DNA of 38,637 nucleotides from Hafnia psychrotolerans (GTDB lineage Bacteria; Pseudomonadota; Gammaproteobacteria; Enterobacterales; Enterobacteriaceae): contig NZ_BMFZ01000007.1 in the NCBI RefSeq assembly GCF_014639435.1, forward strand, positions 1-38,637. The letters run 5' to 3'. Below, in pieces: positions 27,571-38,637 of this stretch. The position numbers and the translations under genes were made by a program. The notes under the pieces are model-generated. The model was not told the DNA's origin. It saw only the letters and a program-made list of their open reading frames with translations, and did not search any database. Within the stretch, counting starts at the first letter, position 1, and every line of letters begins with the position of its first letter.

Positions 27571-29676
27571 TTAGTTTCGGTTACGGCTGACTTTGATGAC
27601 ATCCGGCATGATACGAATTTTCCGCATAATATTTGCCAGATGGACACGGTCACGAGTTGTCAGGCGAATAAAGGCGCTGTAAACACGTCCGTCTTTCTCT
27701 TCAGTACTTAGGCTCTGAATATTAGACTGTGCTGCGTTGATCGCGGCCGTTAAGTTCGCCAGTGCACCCTGGTGATTGAACATGTCGACTTTGATTTCAG
27801 CGATAAACTCTTGATCAGTCTCTTGGTCATCCCAGTCGACTGCCATGAATTTTTCAGGCTCTTTCTGGTAGCCACGAATGTTACGGCATGACTCGTGGTG
27901 AACAACCAGACCTTTGCCTGGGCTGATGTGGGCAATAATTGGGTCACCAGGAATAGGGCGACAACATTTGGCAAAGGTGATCAGCACGCCATCTGCGCCT
28001 TTAATTGGCAGATTACGCGTTCCGCTGGTTGCCATGGATGATTGGTCGCCCATCAGATTTTTGGCGACAACGATGCTCATGGCATTTCCCAGACCAATTT
28101 CTGCCAGCAGGTCATCCATGCTAGCGAGCTTCATGCGGTCCAGTTCATTCTTGATGTTTTCTGGCGGAAGGTCCGATATTTTTTTGCCACTGCCCAAGGC
28201 ATGATTGAGCAAGCGACGGCCGAGAGAAACAGAGTCATCACGTTTGAGATTCTTGAGCATCTGGCGAATTTTGGCACGTGCGCGGGAGCTCACTACAAAA
28301 TTAAGCCAAGCTGCATTCGGACGGGCACCCGGTGCGGTAATGATTTCGATAGTCTGCCCGCTGGTCAGTGGCTGCGACAGCGGATAAGGCTGGCGGTCAA
28401 CGCGTGCGCCGACACAGGCATGGCCGATATCAGTATGCACGGCGTAAGCGAAGTCTACCGGTGTTGCACCTGCCGGCAGTTCTACAATGCGGCCTTCTGG
28501 TGTGAAGACATAGATTTCATCCGGGAACAGGTCTGATTTAACGCTCTCGATAAATTCGAATGAGTTCCCGGCGCTTTGTTGTAGCTCCAGCAAACTTTGT
28601 AACCAACGCTGCGCACGAATTTGCGCTGTCGTGCTGTTCTCACCATTTTCTTTATAAGCCCAATGCGCAGCAACCCCCATTTCTGCCATCTGATCCATAT
28701 CTTCAGTACGGATCTGAACCTCAACCGGGACGCCGTGCGGGCCGATAAGAGAAGTATGCAGAGATTGATAGCCGTTGGCTTTTGGAATGGCAATATAATC
28801 TTTAACTCTGCCTGGGCGCGGCTTGTACAGGCTGTGAGCCTGACCTAATACGCGGTAGCAGGTATCAAGTTCTTTAACGATGACTCGGAAAGCATAGATA
28901 TCCATGATTGAATGGAAACGTTGCTCTTTTAAGTGCATCTTGCAGTAAATCGAATAGAGATGTTTTTCTCTGCCACTTACCCGACACGGGATCCCCGCCT
29001 CGGTTAAACGCCCTTCGATTTCAGAAAGAATCTTATGGATCATTTCCTTACGGTTACCGCGTGCGGCTTTTACCACTTCTTTAATGACACGATAACGGTT
29101 CGGATAAAGCGCTTCAAAACCCAGCTCTTCGAGCTCGATTTTCAAGTGATGAATCCCCAAACGATGCGCCAGCGGGCTGTAAATTTCCAGTGTTTCACGA
29201 GCAATTCGGCGGCGCTTATCCGGGCGTAAAGACCCCAGAGTGCGCATGTTATGGGTGCGGTCGGCGAGTTTGATCAAAATGACGCGGATGTCTTGCACCA
29301 TTGCCATGATCATTTTGCGGAAATTTTCCGCCTGTGCTTCTTTCTTATCGCGGAATTTCAGCTTGTCTAGCTTCGAAACACCTTCAACCAGCTCAGCCAC
29401 GCTCTTGCCGAACAGTTGCTCCATATCCTGGTATGTTGCAGGCGTGTCTTCAATAACGTCGTGTAATAACGCCGCCATCAGAGTCTCGTGATCGAGCCTC
29501 ATTTCAGCCAAAATACAAGCTACCGCGACCGGGTGAGTAATATAGGGCTCACCGCTGGAGCGAGTCTGCCCCTCGTGCGCGTCCCGCGCAACGAGGTAAG
29601 CCTGCACGAGGCGCTTAATTTGCTCCTCCGGCAGGTATTTTTGAATCAATTGATTCAGGCTTTCAAAGATGTACAA
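27571..29676 (-). CDS. spoT: Bifunctional (p)ppGpp synthetase/hydrolase SpoT
   Basis: SpoT degrades and, weakly, makes the alarmone (p)ppGpp in response to carbon, fatty acid and other stresses. The 701 residues contain the HD hydrolase domain with the metal motif HDVIED (His72-Asp73). The synthetase domain follows (YRVLGQAHSLYKPRPGRVKDYIAIPKANG, shown here only to mark the region). Then come a TGS domain (EIYVFTPEGRIVELPAGATP) and a C-terminal ACT domain. The hydrolase motifs are intact. It lies 19 bases downstream of rpoZ. Confidence 0.97.
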   Translation of the reverse strand: MYIFESLNQLIQKYLPEEQIKRLVQAYLVARDAHEGQTRSSGEPYITHPVAVACILAEMRLDHETLMAALLHDVIEDTPATYQDMEQLFGKSVAELVEGVSKLDKLKFRDKKEAQAENFRKMIMAMVQDIRVILIKLADRTHNMRTLGSLRPDKRRRIARETLEIYSPLAHRLGIHHLKIELEELGFEALYPNRYRVIKEVVKAARGNRKEMIHKILSEIEGRLTEAGIPCRVSGREKHLYSIYCKMHLKEQRFHSIMDIYAFRVIVKELDTCYRVLGQAHSLYKPRPGRVKDYIAIPKANGYQSLHTSLIGPHGVPVEVQIRTEDMDQMAEMGVAAHWAYKENGENSTTAQIRAQRWLQSLLELQQSAGNSFEFIESVKSDLFPDEIYVFTPEGRIVELPAGATPVDFAYAVHTDIGHACVGARVDRQPYPLSQPLTSGQTIEIITAPGARPNAAWLNFVVSSRARAKIRQMLKNLKRDDSVSLGRRLLNHALGSGKKISDLPPENIKNELDRMKLASMDDLLAEIGLGNAMSIVVAKNLMGDQSSMATSGTRNLPIKGADGVLITFAKCCRPIPGDPIIAHISPGKGLVVHHESCRNIRGYQKEPEKFMAVDWDDQETDQEFIAEIKVDMFNHQGALANLTAAINAAQSNIQSLSTEEKDGRVYSAFIRLTTRDRVHLANIMRKIRIMPDVIKVSRNRN

Positions 29677-29695
29677 GTGAGATCCGTTTCGTTAA

Positions 29696-29971
29696 TTAAC
29701 GACGGCCTTCAGCGATAGCAGTAACTGCCTGAATCTCTGCGGCTTCCTGCTCTTGCTGCTCCTGACGATCGCGAACATCAAGGATCTTATTTGTGATAAG
29801 GCCTTCTTCGATTTCGCGCAGTGCGATAACGGTAACCTTATCATTTTCCTCAGCGACCAGCGGATCTTTACCACCGGATTGGAGCTGGCGTGCGCGACGA
29901 GCAGCCACCAACACCAGGTCAAAACGGTTACCAATTTTTTCTACAGCGTCTTGAACAGTTACGCGTGCCAT
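29696..29971 (-). CDS. rpoZ: DNA-directed RNA polymerase omega subunit
   Basis: Omega helps fold and hold the beta' subunit of RNA polymerase and forms part of a ppGpp binding site. The 91 residues match the enterobacterial length and sequence ([20 protein letters not shown], then AARRARQL). It lies between gmk and spoT on the minus strand. This links RNA polymerase, nucleotide synthesis and ppGpp turnover in one operon. Confidence 0.97.
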   Translation of the reverse strand: MARVTVQDAVEKIGNRFDLVLVAARRARQLQSGGKDPLVAEENDKVTVIALREIEEGLITNKILDVRDRQEQQEQEAAEIQAVTAIAEGRR

Positions 29972-30025
29972 ATATGTGCTACTCCACAGGGTGACGAAAG
30001 ACTGGGCATAATACTGAAAGTGACT

Positions 30026-30658
<633 letters not shown>

Positions 30659-30899
30659 TCAACTGAATAGGTTGATGGGAATAGTGCGAAGAGTGATCTT
30701 CCGCACAGTATACACGCTAGCCGCTTTTGGTGCAGCGTTCAGACGCATTTCATCGCACCTGGGAAAGATAAAAAAGTGCTGAAAGTCGTTTTCTCGCGTT
30801 ATCTTCCAAAATTTCTTCTTGTTGCTGCAACATCTATTAATGATAGGAATACTGACAGCATCCTGCATAAAAGCGGCTGGAAGAACCCCCATGGCTTAG

Positions 30900-33280
<2,381 letters not shown>

Positions 33281-33653
33281 AGATTTTCGCAGGTCTTAAT
33301 AGGAAAAATTTATCTTCATTCAGGGTAATGAGATTTGTATCGCAGTACGACTGAGTTTTTCTGTCGCATCTCTATTCGGATTATAAAAAGTAATGCATGA
33401 GTCTTGTTGATGCTTTTATTATAAAGCACATGGCGATTTTTTTATTTTTCACATTAAAAATAATATGAAAATTTCAATGCCACTTGGTGCCGTGTGTGTC
33501 ATAGGAATTCTCAGTATTTACCCTTTCATCTGTCGTTTTAACAATAAGTATGGTGAAAAGACAACTAAAAGGTTACGATTATTAAAATTAGTCACTCATA
33601 ATAAGATTCATCATTACGAAATAAATCACTGACGTACACGCCCGGAGGAATGC
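33281..33653 (+). other. AT-rich spacer upstream of tetR-type gene
   Basis: This 373-base stretch is clearly AT-rich and separates yicG from the tetR-type gene; the two are divergent. I see no RNA gene. A 55-codon frame (33465-33632) exists but lacks a Shine-Dalgarno. A possible promoter for the regulator is TTACGA (33573-33578) and CATAAT (33597-33602) with an 18-base spacer. The bases GGTTACG that overlap the -35 also occur in the palindrome upstream of the ketoacyl synthase gene. Confidence 0.4.
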
Positions 33654-34274
33654 ATGAAACCTGACATTCCGGTTGCACTAACGCAGCGCGGACCAGCAGA
33701 ACATGAACGGCGCGAACAGATCATCAATGCTGCTTTTGACCATTTCCGTCACTACGGTTATGCCAAAACTTCCGTCGCCGATCTGGCAAAGGAAATCGGT
33801 GTTTCCAGCGCATATGTTTATAAATTTTTCGAATCAAAACAAGCTATTGGCGAGGCGGTTTGTTCACAGCGTGTTGGCCAGATAGGCTTTGCGTTACGTC
33901 AGATTGCCGACATTAATGAGTCGGCAACATTACGCCTCCGCACTATCTTTAAGACACTGATGAACAAAAGTTTGGAGCTGTTTTTCGAAGACCGCAAGTT
34001 GCATGATATTGCCGCTGCTGCCGCGGCACAGCACTGGACCTCAGCACAAAATCATCGTGCTGAGGTATACAGTATTATCCGGCAGGTCATCATCGATGGT
34101 AGAGAATCCGGAGAGTTTGAGCGTAAAACGCCACTGGATGAAGTTTGTCTGGCGATCACCAGCGCGATGACACCCTTTTCCCATCCGCTAATGCTCGAGC
34201 AAAAGACGCCGGAGCAGTTGGGAGAGCGCGTGGTAGCTATCACTTCCCTGGTATTACGCAGTCTGTCGAATTAA
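33654..34274 (+). CDS. TetR/AcrR family transcriptional regulator
   Basis: The 206-residue product has an N-terminal TetR DNA-binding domain at about residues 20-70. The helix-turn-helix region reads YAKTSVADLAKEIGVSSAYVYKFF. A mostly helical ligand-binding domain follows, with no recognisable ligand signature. A Shine-Dalgarno (CGGAGG) precedes the ATG. It lies 153 bases upstream of a FabF-type gene on the same strand, in a slot that has other content in E. coli. The simplest inference is that it controls the ketoacyl synthase and perhaps itself. The effector is unknown. Confidence 0.88.
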   Translation: MKPDIPVALTQRGPAEHERREQIINAAFDHFRHYGYAKTSVADLAKEIGVSSAYVYKFFESKQAIGEAVCSQRVGQIGFALRQIADINESATLRLRTIFKTLMNKSLELFFEDRKLHDIAAAAAAQHWTSAQNHRAEVYSIIRQVIIDGRESGEFERKTPLDEVCLAITSAMTPFSHPLMLEQKTPEQLGERVVAITSLVLRSLSN

Positions 34275-34297
34275 CGATAGAGACAATATTTTCAGGG

Positions 34298-34319
34298 TTA
34301 CGGGTTTGCAAAACCGTAA
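34298..34319 (+). promoter_or_regulatory. 22-bp palindrome, candidate TetR operator of the ketoacyl synthase gene
   Basis: The arms TTACGGGTTT and AAAACCGTAA flank a central GC; nine of ten arm pairs are complementary. No T tract follows, so it is unlikely to be a terminator. TTGCAA within it (34306-34311) and TACTGT 17 bases downstream (34329-34334) make a plausible promoter. The palindrome would overlap the -35, as expected for an operator. Confidence 0.55.
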
Positions 34320-34331
34320 TTCATCACATAC

Positions 34332-34348
34332 TGTCATTCGCTATGACA
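34332..34348 (+). promoter_or_regulatory. Second palindrome upstream of the ketoacyl synthase gene
   Basis: TGTCAT and ATGACA form perfect 6-bp arms around TCGCT. It lies twelve bases after the first palindrome and about 80 bases before the gene. It could be a second operator for the neighbouring TetR protein or a site for another factor. Confidence 0.4.
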
Positions 34349-34427
34349 TAACTCCCTGCTGTTGCTGAGTCATTTTTCAGCGATTCAGCGCATCAAATGA
34401 ACGTAGAGAACGGAAGAGGAACATTTT

Positions 34428-35702
34428 ATGACTCATCGTCGAGTGGTTATTACCGGCATGGGGGCTGTGAGTCCTCTGGGCTGCGATATCGAAACTATCT
34501 GGAAACGTCTTCTGGCGGGCCAGTCTGGTATTCGTGTTTTGCCCGATGAAATCGTTGAAACGCTATCGGTGAAAGTCGGTGGGCAAGTATTAACCAAAGA
34601 TCAGGACCCTGAGTCAGGCTTTGAGCCGGACCTGTTTGTCGTGCCGAAAGACCAGAAGAAAATGGACCGTTTTATTTTGTTCGCCATGGCCGCTGCTGAT
34701 ATGGCAATAACCCATGCTGGCTGGAAAGCAGAAACCGACGAACAGCAGGAACGGACGGCAACCGTGATTGGTTCTGGCATCGGCGGCTTCCCGGCCATTG
34801 CTCATGCGGTGCGCACCAATGACAGTCGTGGACCTAAGCGTTTGTCACCGTTCACTATTCCGTCATTCCTGGTAAATCTGGCCGCGGGTCAGGTTTCCAT
34901 TAAGCACCAGTTCAAAGGTCCCATTGGCGCACCGGTAACCGCTTGCGCCGCTGGCGTTCAGGCGATTGGCGATGCTGTGCGTTTGATTCGCAATGATGAA
35001 GCTGACGTGGCGTTGTGTGGCGGTGCAGAAGCGGCTATTGATACTGTAAGCTTGGGTGGGTTCGCAGCGGCAAAAGCCATGTCATCCGGCCATACTGATC
35101 ACCCTGAAAAAGCCTCACGCCCTTTCGACAATGCACGAGACGGTTTTGTTATGGGTGAAGGCGCAGGGATGCTGATTATTGAAGAGCTGGAACATGCTAA
35201 AGCGCGCGGCGCCACTATTCTGGCAGAAATAGTCGGTTACGGTACCAGCGGAGATGCCTACCATATGACCTCTGGTGCCGAGGATGGTAACGGCGCCGGC
35301 CGTGCAATGAAGATTGCTCTGCGCCAGGCTGGCTTGCAGCCCTCCGATATTCAGCATTTGAATGCCCATGCAACGTCTACACCGGTTGGTGATATGGGCG
35401 AAATCAACGCGATTAAAACGTTGTTTGGCACCGATGGAAAACTGGCTGTAACGTCGACCAAATCGGCAACCGGCCATTTACTCGGTGCGGCAGGCGGTCT
35501 GGAAACTATTTTCACTATTCTGGCTATCCGCGACCAAATCGTGCCGCCAACGCTGAATCTTGAAAATAAAGATCCGGCAGCAGAAGGCCTGAACATTATC
35601 GGCAACACTGCACAGCCTCATGCAATCACTTATGCGCTGTCTAACGGTTTCGGTTTTGGTGGTGTAAATGCCTGCGTACTGTTGAAACGCTGGGAAAACT
35701 GA
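34428..35702 (+). CDS. fabF: Beta-ketoacyl-ACP synthase II (FabF-type), orphan paralogue
   Basis: This KAS II-type condensing enzyme has 424 residues (E. coli FabF 413). The catalytic triad is complete: Cys173 in VTACAAGVQ, His314 in NAHATSTPVGD and His350 in KSATGHLLGAAGG, with Lys345. It would elongate acyl-ACP with malonyl-ACP. It differs from housekeeping enterobacterial FabF around the active site (ACAAG in place of ACTSG, as I recall it) and in a longer N-terminal third. No acpP, fabG or fabH is nearby, so it is probably an extra copy. AGAGGAAC precedes the ATG. The tetR-type gene upstream suggests regulated expression. Confidence 0.9.
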   Translation: MTHRRVVITGMGAVSPLGCDIETIWKRLLAGQSGIRVLPDEIVETLSVKVGGQVLTKDQDPESGFEPDLFVVPKDQKKMDRFILFAMAAADMAITHAGWKAETDEQQERTATVIGSGIGGFPAIAHAVRTNDSRGPKRLSPFTIPSFLVNLAAGQVSIKHQFKGPIGAPVTACAAGVQAIGDAVRLIRNDEADVALCGGAEAAIDTVSLGGFAAAKAMSSGHTDHPEKASRPFDNARDGFVMGEGAGMLIIEELEHAKARGATILAEIVGYGTSGDAYHMTSGAEDGNGAGRAMKIALRQAGLQPSDIQHLNAHATSTPVGDMGEINAIKTLFGTDGKLAVTSTKSATGHLLGAAGGLETIFTILAIRDQIVPPTLNLENKDPAAEGLNIIGNTAQPHAITYALSNGFGFGGVNACVLLKRWEN

Positions 35703-35726
35703 CTCGAGTTTTTTCCGGTAATGAAT

Positions 35727-35755
35727 AAAAAGCCCGTTATGATAACGGGCTTTTT
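35727..35755. terminator. Bidirectional terminator between the ketoacyl synthase gene and yicC
   Basis: A strong stem (AAAAAGCCCGTTA / TAACGGGCTTTTT) lies 25 bases after the ketoacyl synthase stop and 22 bases after the yicC stop, with A and T runs on each side. Confidence 0.9.
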
Positions 35756-35776
35756 ATTATCTTCAATGTGCTGAAA

Positions 35777-36640
35777 TTATTCGATATTCTGAATCTGCTC
35801 GCGCATTTGCTCAATCAGCACTTTTAGTTCGATGGCTGATGTTGTGACATCAGAGTTGATCGACTTGGACGCTAAGGTATTCGACTCACGATTGAATTCC
35901 TGCATCATGAAATCCAGACGGCGGCCGACGGCCTCTTCTTTCTTCATGATTTTGTGCGTTTCTTTGACATGTGCTTCCAGCCTGTCGAGTTCTTCAGCGA
36001 CGTCAACGCGTTGTGCCATCAGAACCAGCTCTTGCTCCAGTCGTGTATTTTCCAACTGAACCTGCGCATCTTCCAGTTTGCTGACCAGACGTTCGCGCTG
36101 CCATTGCAGAATATTGGGCATTTGGGCACGGACTTTCACCACTTCGGCGCTGACACCATCCAGACGCTGTTCGATCATTACTTTCAGTGCAGCCCCTTCG
36201 CTTTCGCGGGCGGCGATGAAATCATCCAGCGCGGTTTCCAGTGCGAGTAATAGCTCAGTGCTTATCGCATCGAGATCCTGCTCTTCCGCCAGCATTACGC
36301 CTGGCCAACGCAGCACTTCCAGCGGATTAATTTCACCTTCATCGCTTTGCATTTTGACCCATTGCGCCGCTTGGACCAGCTGTTTCGCCAGTTTTTCGTT
36401 CAGTTGCAGAACGTTTTGCGCACCGGGGTCGAGATCAAAACGCAGGTTACATTCGACTTTGCCGCGTGTCAGACGTGCGCGGATACGTTCGCGGATGACA
36501 GGCTCCAGGCTGCGAAATTGCTCAGGAAGACGGATATAAGTTTCGAGATAACGTTGGTTTACCGAACGGAGTTCCCAGGCTGCGCTGCCCCAGTTACCCT
36601 TAATTTCGCGACGGGCATAAGCGGTCATACTACGGATCAT
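35777..36640 (-). CDS. yicC: YicC family endoribonuclease
   Basis: YicC belongs to the YicC/YloC family, recently reported to be endoribonucleases that can cleave RNA such as the small RNA RyhB. The 287 residues match the family length. Conserved ends are MIRSMTAYARREIKGNWGS and the C-terminal GRRLDFMMQEFNRESNTLASKS, the DUF1732 signature. It is divergent from rph, an exoribonuclease gene. Confidence 0.94.
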   Translation of the reverse strand: MIRSMTAYARREIKGNWGSAAWELRSVNQRYLETYIRLPEQFRSLEPVIRERIRARLTRGKVECNLRFDLDPGAQNVLQLNEKLAKQLVQAAQWVKMQSDEGEINPLEVLRWPGVMLAEEQDLDAISTELLLALETALDDFIAARESEGAALKVMIEQRLDGVSAEVVKVRAQMPNILQWQRERLVSKLEDAQVQLENTRLEQELVLMAQRVDVAEELDRLEAHVKETHKIMKKEEAVGRRLDFMMQEFNRESNTLASKSINSDVTTSAIELKVLIEQMREQIQNIE

Positions 36641-36699
36641 GTCTGCGTACCTGTTAATGTAAAGATGAAGAGATTATAGCTTCGGTGGACGGGTCATGA

Positions 36700-36728
36700 T
36701 AGGCATTACCTGATGAAGCCCGTATAAT
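36700..36728 (+). promoter_or_regulatory. rph-pyrE promoter
   Basis: TATAAT at 36723-36728 is a perfect -10. TAGGCA at 36700-36705 is at 17-bp spacing and matches four of six -35 positions. The start would be near 36735, about 30 bases before the rph ATG. Confidence 0.7.
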
Positions 36729-36766
36729 GCGCAGCCAAACATGAATCGCGACCCGGAGATCAACCC

Positions 36767-37483
36767 ATGCGTCCAGCAGGCCGAAATGCACAACAGGTGC
36801 GCCCCCTGACACTGACCCGTAATTATACCAAACATGCTGAAGGCTCAGTTTTAGTGGAGTTTGGTGATACCAAAGTGCTTTGCACCGCCACGGTTGAAGA
36901 GGGTGTTCCGCGCTTTCTGAAAGGCCAGGGTCAGGGCTGGATCACTGCCGAATACGGCATGTTGCCACGCTCAACGCATACCCGTAATTTCCGCGAAGCA
37001 GCCAAAGGTAAACAGGGTGGTCGTACTCTGGAGATCCAACGCCTGATTGCTCGCTCCCTGCGTGCTGCTGTTGATTTGAAAAAGCTCGGTGAATTCACCA
37101 TCACGCTGGACTGTGACGTCCTACAGGCCGATGGCGGCACCCGTACTGCATCGATTTCTGGTGCCTGTGTCGCGTTAGCTGATGCGCTTAACAAGCTGGT
37201 TGCAACAGGTAAACTGAAAGCTAACCCGATGAAAGGTCTGGTAGCTGCTGTTTCCGTCGGGATTGTGAAAGGTGAAGCGTTGTGTGACCTTGAGTATGTA
37301 GAGGACTCTGCCGCAGAGACTGACATGAACGTGGTGATGATGGAAGACGGCCGCATGATTGAAGTTCAGGGTACGGCGGAAGGAGAGCCGTTCAGTCATG
37401 AAGAGTTACTGAGTTTGTTGTCCCTGGCACGAGAGGGGATTAACACTATCTTTGCAGCGCAGAAAGCGGTGCTGGCGGAATAG
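36767..37483 (+). CDS. rph: Ribonuclease PH
   Basis: RNase PH is a phosphorolytic 3'-5' exoribonuclease that trims tRNA 3' ends. The product is a complete 238 residues with [20 protein letters not shown] at the N-terminus, the basic [17 protein letters not shown] region and the phosphate-binding [14 protein letters not shown]. The frame is intact, unlike the frameshifted rph-1 allele of E. coli K-12. Its stop lies six bases before the pyrE attenuator stem, the geometry needed for translation-coupled control of pyrE. Confidence 0.97.
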   Translation: MRPAGRNAQQVRPLTLTRNYTKHAEGSVLVEFGDTKVLCTATVEEGVPRFLKGQGQGWITAEYGMLPRSTHTRNFREAAKGKQGGRTLEIQRLIARSLRAAVDLKKLGEFTITLDCDVLQADGGTRTASISGACVALADALNKLVATGKLKANPMKGLVAAVSVGIVKGEALCDLEYVEDSAAETDMNVVMMEDGRMIEVQGTAEGEPFSHEELLSLLSLAREGINTIFAAQKAVLAE

Positions 37484-37487
37484 TTTT

Positions 37488-37515
37488 TAAGGCGGCTGAG
37501 AAGTCGCCTTTTTTA
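37488..37515 (+). terminator. pyrE attenuator
   Basis: The stem AAGGCGGCT / AGTCGCCTT (one G-U pair) is followed by TTTTTT, between rph and pyrE. In E. coli low UTP slows polymerase so that the ribosome finishing rph disrupts this hairpin and pyrE is transcribed. The short distance from the rph stop fits the same mechanism. Confidence 0.88.
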
Positions 37516-37567
37516 TGGCCTGCGTGCCGACAATATCAGATGAGAACAGTTTAGAGAGGAACACTCC

Positions 37568-38209
37568 ATGAAAGCTTATCAGCGCCAGTTTATTGAGTTC
37601 GCATTGAACAAGCAGGTTTTGAAATTTGGCGCGTTTACGTTGAAGTCAGGCCGCATCAGCCCTTACTTCTTCAATGCCGGTTTGTTCAATACAGGACGAG
37701 ACCTGGCATTACTGGGCCGTTTCTATGCCGAAGCCTTGATGGATTCTCACATTGATTTCGATTTACTTTTCGGTCCGGCTTACAAAGGTATTCCGATTGC
37801 CACCACCACGGCCGTCGCGCTGGCAGAACATCATGACCGTGATGTCCCTTATTGTTTCAACCGTAAAGAAGCTAAAGATCATGGTGAAGGCGGGTTACTG
37901 GTAGGTAGCCCGTTGCAAGGCCGCGTGATGCTGGTGGATGATGTGATCACCGCCGGTACGGCCATCCGAGAATCCATGGAGATTATCGCTAAACATCAGG
38001 CAACTCTGGCGGGGGTGATGATTTCACTCGATCGTCAAGAACGCGGGCGTGCTGATATTTCAGCGATTCAGGAAGTTGAGCGCGATTATCACTGTAAGGT
38101 GATCTCGATTATTAGCTTGGCTGACCTGATTATGTACCTTGAAGAGAAAACCGAAATGGCTGACCATCTCGCGTCAGTCCGTGCTTATCAGCAAAAATAC
38201 GGTATCTGA
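37568..38209 (+). CDS. pyrE: Orotate phosphoribosyltransferase
   Basis: PyrE joins orotate to PRPP to make OMP in pyrimidine synthesis. The 213 residues match E. coli. The PRPP-binding loop is [17 protein letters not shown] and the mobile catalytic loop follows [13 protein letters not shown] Shine-Dalgarno (GAGAGGA) precedes the ATG. It is cotranscribed with rph through the attenuator. Downstream, where slmA lies in E. coli, there is an insertion sequence. Confidence 0.97.
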   Translation: MKAYQRQFIEFALNKQVLKFGAFTLKSGRISPYFFNAGLFNTGRDLALLGRFYAEALMDSHIDFDLLFGPAYKGIPIATTTAVALAEHHDRDVPYCFNRKEAKDHGEGGLLVGSPLQGRVMLVDDVITAGTAIRESMEIIAKHQATLAGVMISLDRQERGRADISAIQEVERDYHCKVISIISLADLIMYLEEKTEMADHLASVRAYQQKYGI

Positions 38210-38331
38210 TGCGCGCTATGGTGAATTTCGCGTTGACCATGATGGTACCGCTTTACTCACTTATCTTCTTGATGCAAAAGGTGAACGCATTCTGCCCTGA
38301 GCAGACAAAAGAAAAGGGCCGGAAGGCCTGA
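38209..38331 (+). CDS. Doubtful 40-codon ORF after pyrE
   Basis: An ATG overlapping the pyrE stop (TGATG) opens a 40-codon frame with a hydrophobic stretch (LTMMVPLYSLIFLM) that ends inside the insertion sequence border. A different frame across the same bases reads GEFRVDHDGTALLTYLLD and then stops after KGERILP at 38300. That frame looks more protein-like but has no start of its own. I recognise neither; both may be non-coding. Confidence 0.15.
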   Translation: MRAMVNFALTMMVPLYSLIFLMQKVNAFCPEQTKEKGRKA

Positions 38332-38637
38332 GGGATCCCCAGAAATATCATCAGTAGACCATGATGATGTCTCGGTAAGCCCTCGCCATTTCTTCATAAA
38401 CACTGTCGGGGTTCATCCCCGACAGTGTTCCCGGTGATTGTCGTATAACGTTTTTACTCAGTGTCAGATACGACAACACCCTTCTCGATTTAATGCTGTT
38501 CGCCTGAAACCAACAATTTATCCCTTTCTTTTCAAGGTAATAACCTGTCATCCACATAACGATACTGTAGAGCGTTGCAACCAGGCACAGTACCGAAATC
38601 CGCTTTTCTCCCCGGCTTTTACTTGCCCGCAGTCCCA
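38328..38637 (-). mobile_element. IS4-family (IS10-like) insertion sequence, 3' part
   Basis: The element end is set at CTGAGGGATCCCC (38328), which resembles the IS10 terminus (CTGATGAATCCCC as I remember it). It encloses the transposase C-terminus read leftward. The rest lies beyond the window. The insertion point follows GGCCGGAAGGC, half of what looks like a GC hairpin after pyrE. Confidence 0.72.
38351..38637 (-). CDS. IS4-family transposase, C-terminal part (runs off window)
   Basis: The frame is open to the right edge and gives about 95 C-terminal residues. They include GLRASKSRGEKR, YYLEKKGINCWFQAN and SRRVLSYLTLSKNVIRQS. These align with the IS10 transposase C-terminus (GLRHSRTSSSER, KQGWDKHFQAN, RNRNVLSTVRLGMEVLRHS as I remember it). 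An internal ATG at 38557 is not the true start. The catalytic DDE residues would lie in the missing part, so I cannot say if it is intact. Confidence 0.78.
   Translation of the reverse strand, partial: GLRASKSRGEKRISVLCLVATLYSIVMWMTGYYLEKKGINCWFQANSIKSRRVLSYLTLSKNVIRQSPGTLSGMNPDSVYEEMARAYRDIIMVY

Noticed and set aside
33465-33632. 55-codon frame starting MKISMPLGAVCVIG upstream of the tetR-type gene
   Set aside because: There is no Shine-Dalgarno, the region is very AT-rich and the tail is low-complexity Lys/His. It overlaps the likely promoter of the regulator.
36078-36539. 153-codon plus-strand frame opposite yicC
   Set aside because: Its Ser/Arg/Cys-rich composition is typical of antisense reading; yicC on the other strand is a clear family match.

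Overview
The window is a piece of an enterobacterial (Enterobacterales) chromosome. It is almost entirely conserved housekeeping genes that I recognise by protein sequence and gene order: mobA/mobB, srkA-dsbA, polA, spf, engB, csrC, yihI, hemN, glnA-glnL-glnG, bipA, yihX-yihY-dtd-fabY, yicH, xanP, gltS, recG-trmH-spoT-rpoZ-gmk, ligB, yicG, yicC, rph-pyrE. In E. coli K-12 the block from the rRNA operon to fabY and the block from yicH to pyrE are, from memory, at separate chromosomal positions. Here they are adjacent, an order I associate with Yersinia/Serratia-like lineages, so Yersiniaceae or a close relative is my best guess. I cannot name a species.

Layout. Bases 1-49 are the 3' end of a 23S rRNA gene. 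No intact 5S gene follows; only a possible fragment and a strong terminator are present. Bases 240-6727 hold mobBA (molybdenum cofactor nucleotide attachment), yihD, the Cpx-type srkA-dsbA pair and polA, which has a DnaA box in a gene-free leader. Bases 6728-8305 carry two regulatory RNAs around engB: Spot 42, including its 15-codon SpfP reading frame, and a CsrC-like RNA. Bases 8306-10465 hold yihI, an unrecognised small membrane protein gene and hemN. Bases 10527-14574 are the nitrogen regulatory operon glnA-glnL-glnG on the minus strand. Its upstream region is well preserved, with a sigma-54 promoter, NtrC sites and a CRP-like site at the spacings expected from E. coli. Bases 15049-19939 hold bipA and the yihX-yihY-dtd-fabY run.

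Bases 20055-24741 hold yicH, xanP (with a consensus PurR box) and gltS. Bases 24792-30649 are the minus-strand gmk-rpoZ-spoT-trmH-recG operon. Bases 30930-33280 are ligB and yicG, which end tail to tail on a shared CTAG. Bases 33281-35760 are the main accessory segment: a TetR-type regulator and an orphan FabF-type ketoacyl synthase between yicG and yicC, with two palindromes between them. yicC, rph and pyrE (with its attenuator) follow. The window ends in the 3' part of an IS4-family (IS10-like) insertion sequence just downstream of pyrE.

I see no CRISPR array, prophage or obvious defence system. The items most worth follow-up are the tetR/ketoacyl synthase insertion with its palindromes, the lost or degenerate 5S gene, the small membrane protein before hemN, the export-like N-terminus of LigB, and the IS junction after pyrE.
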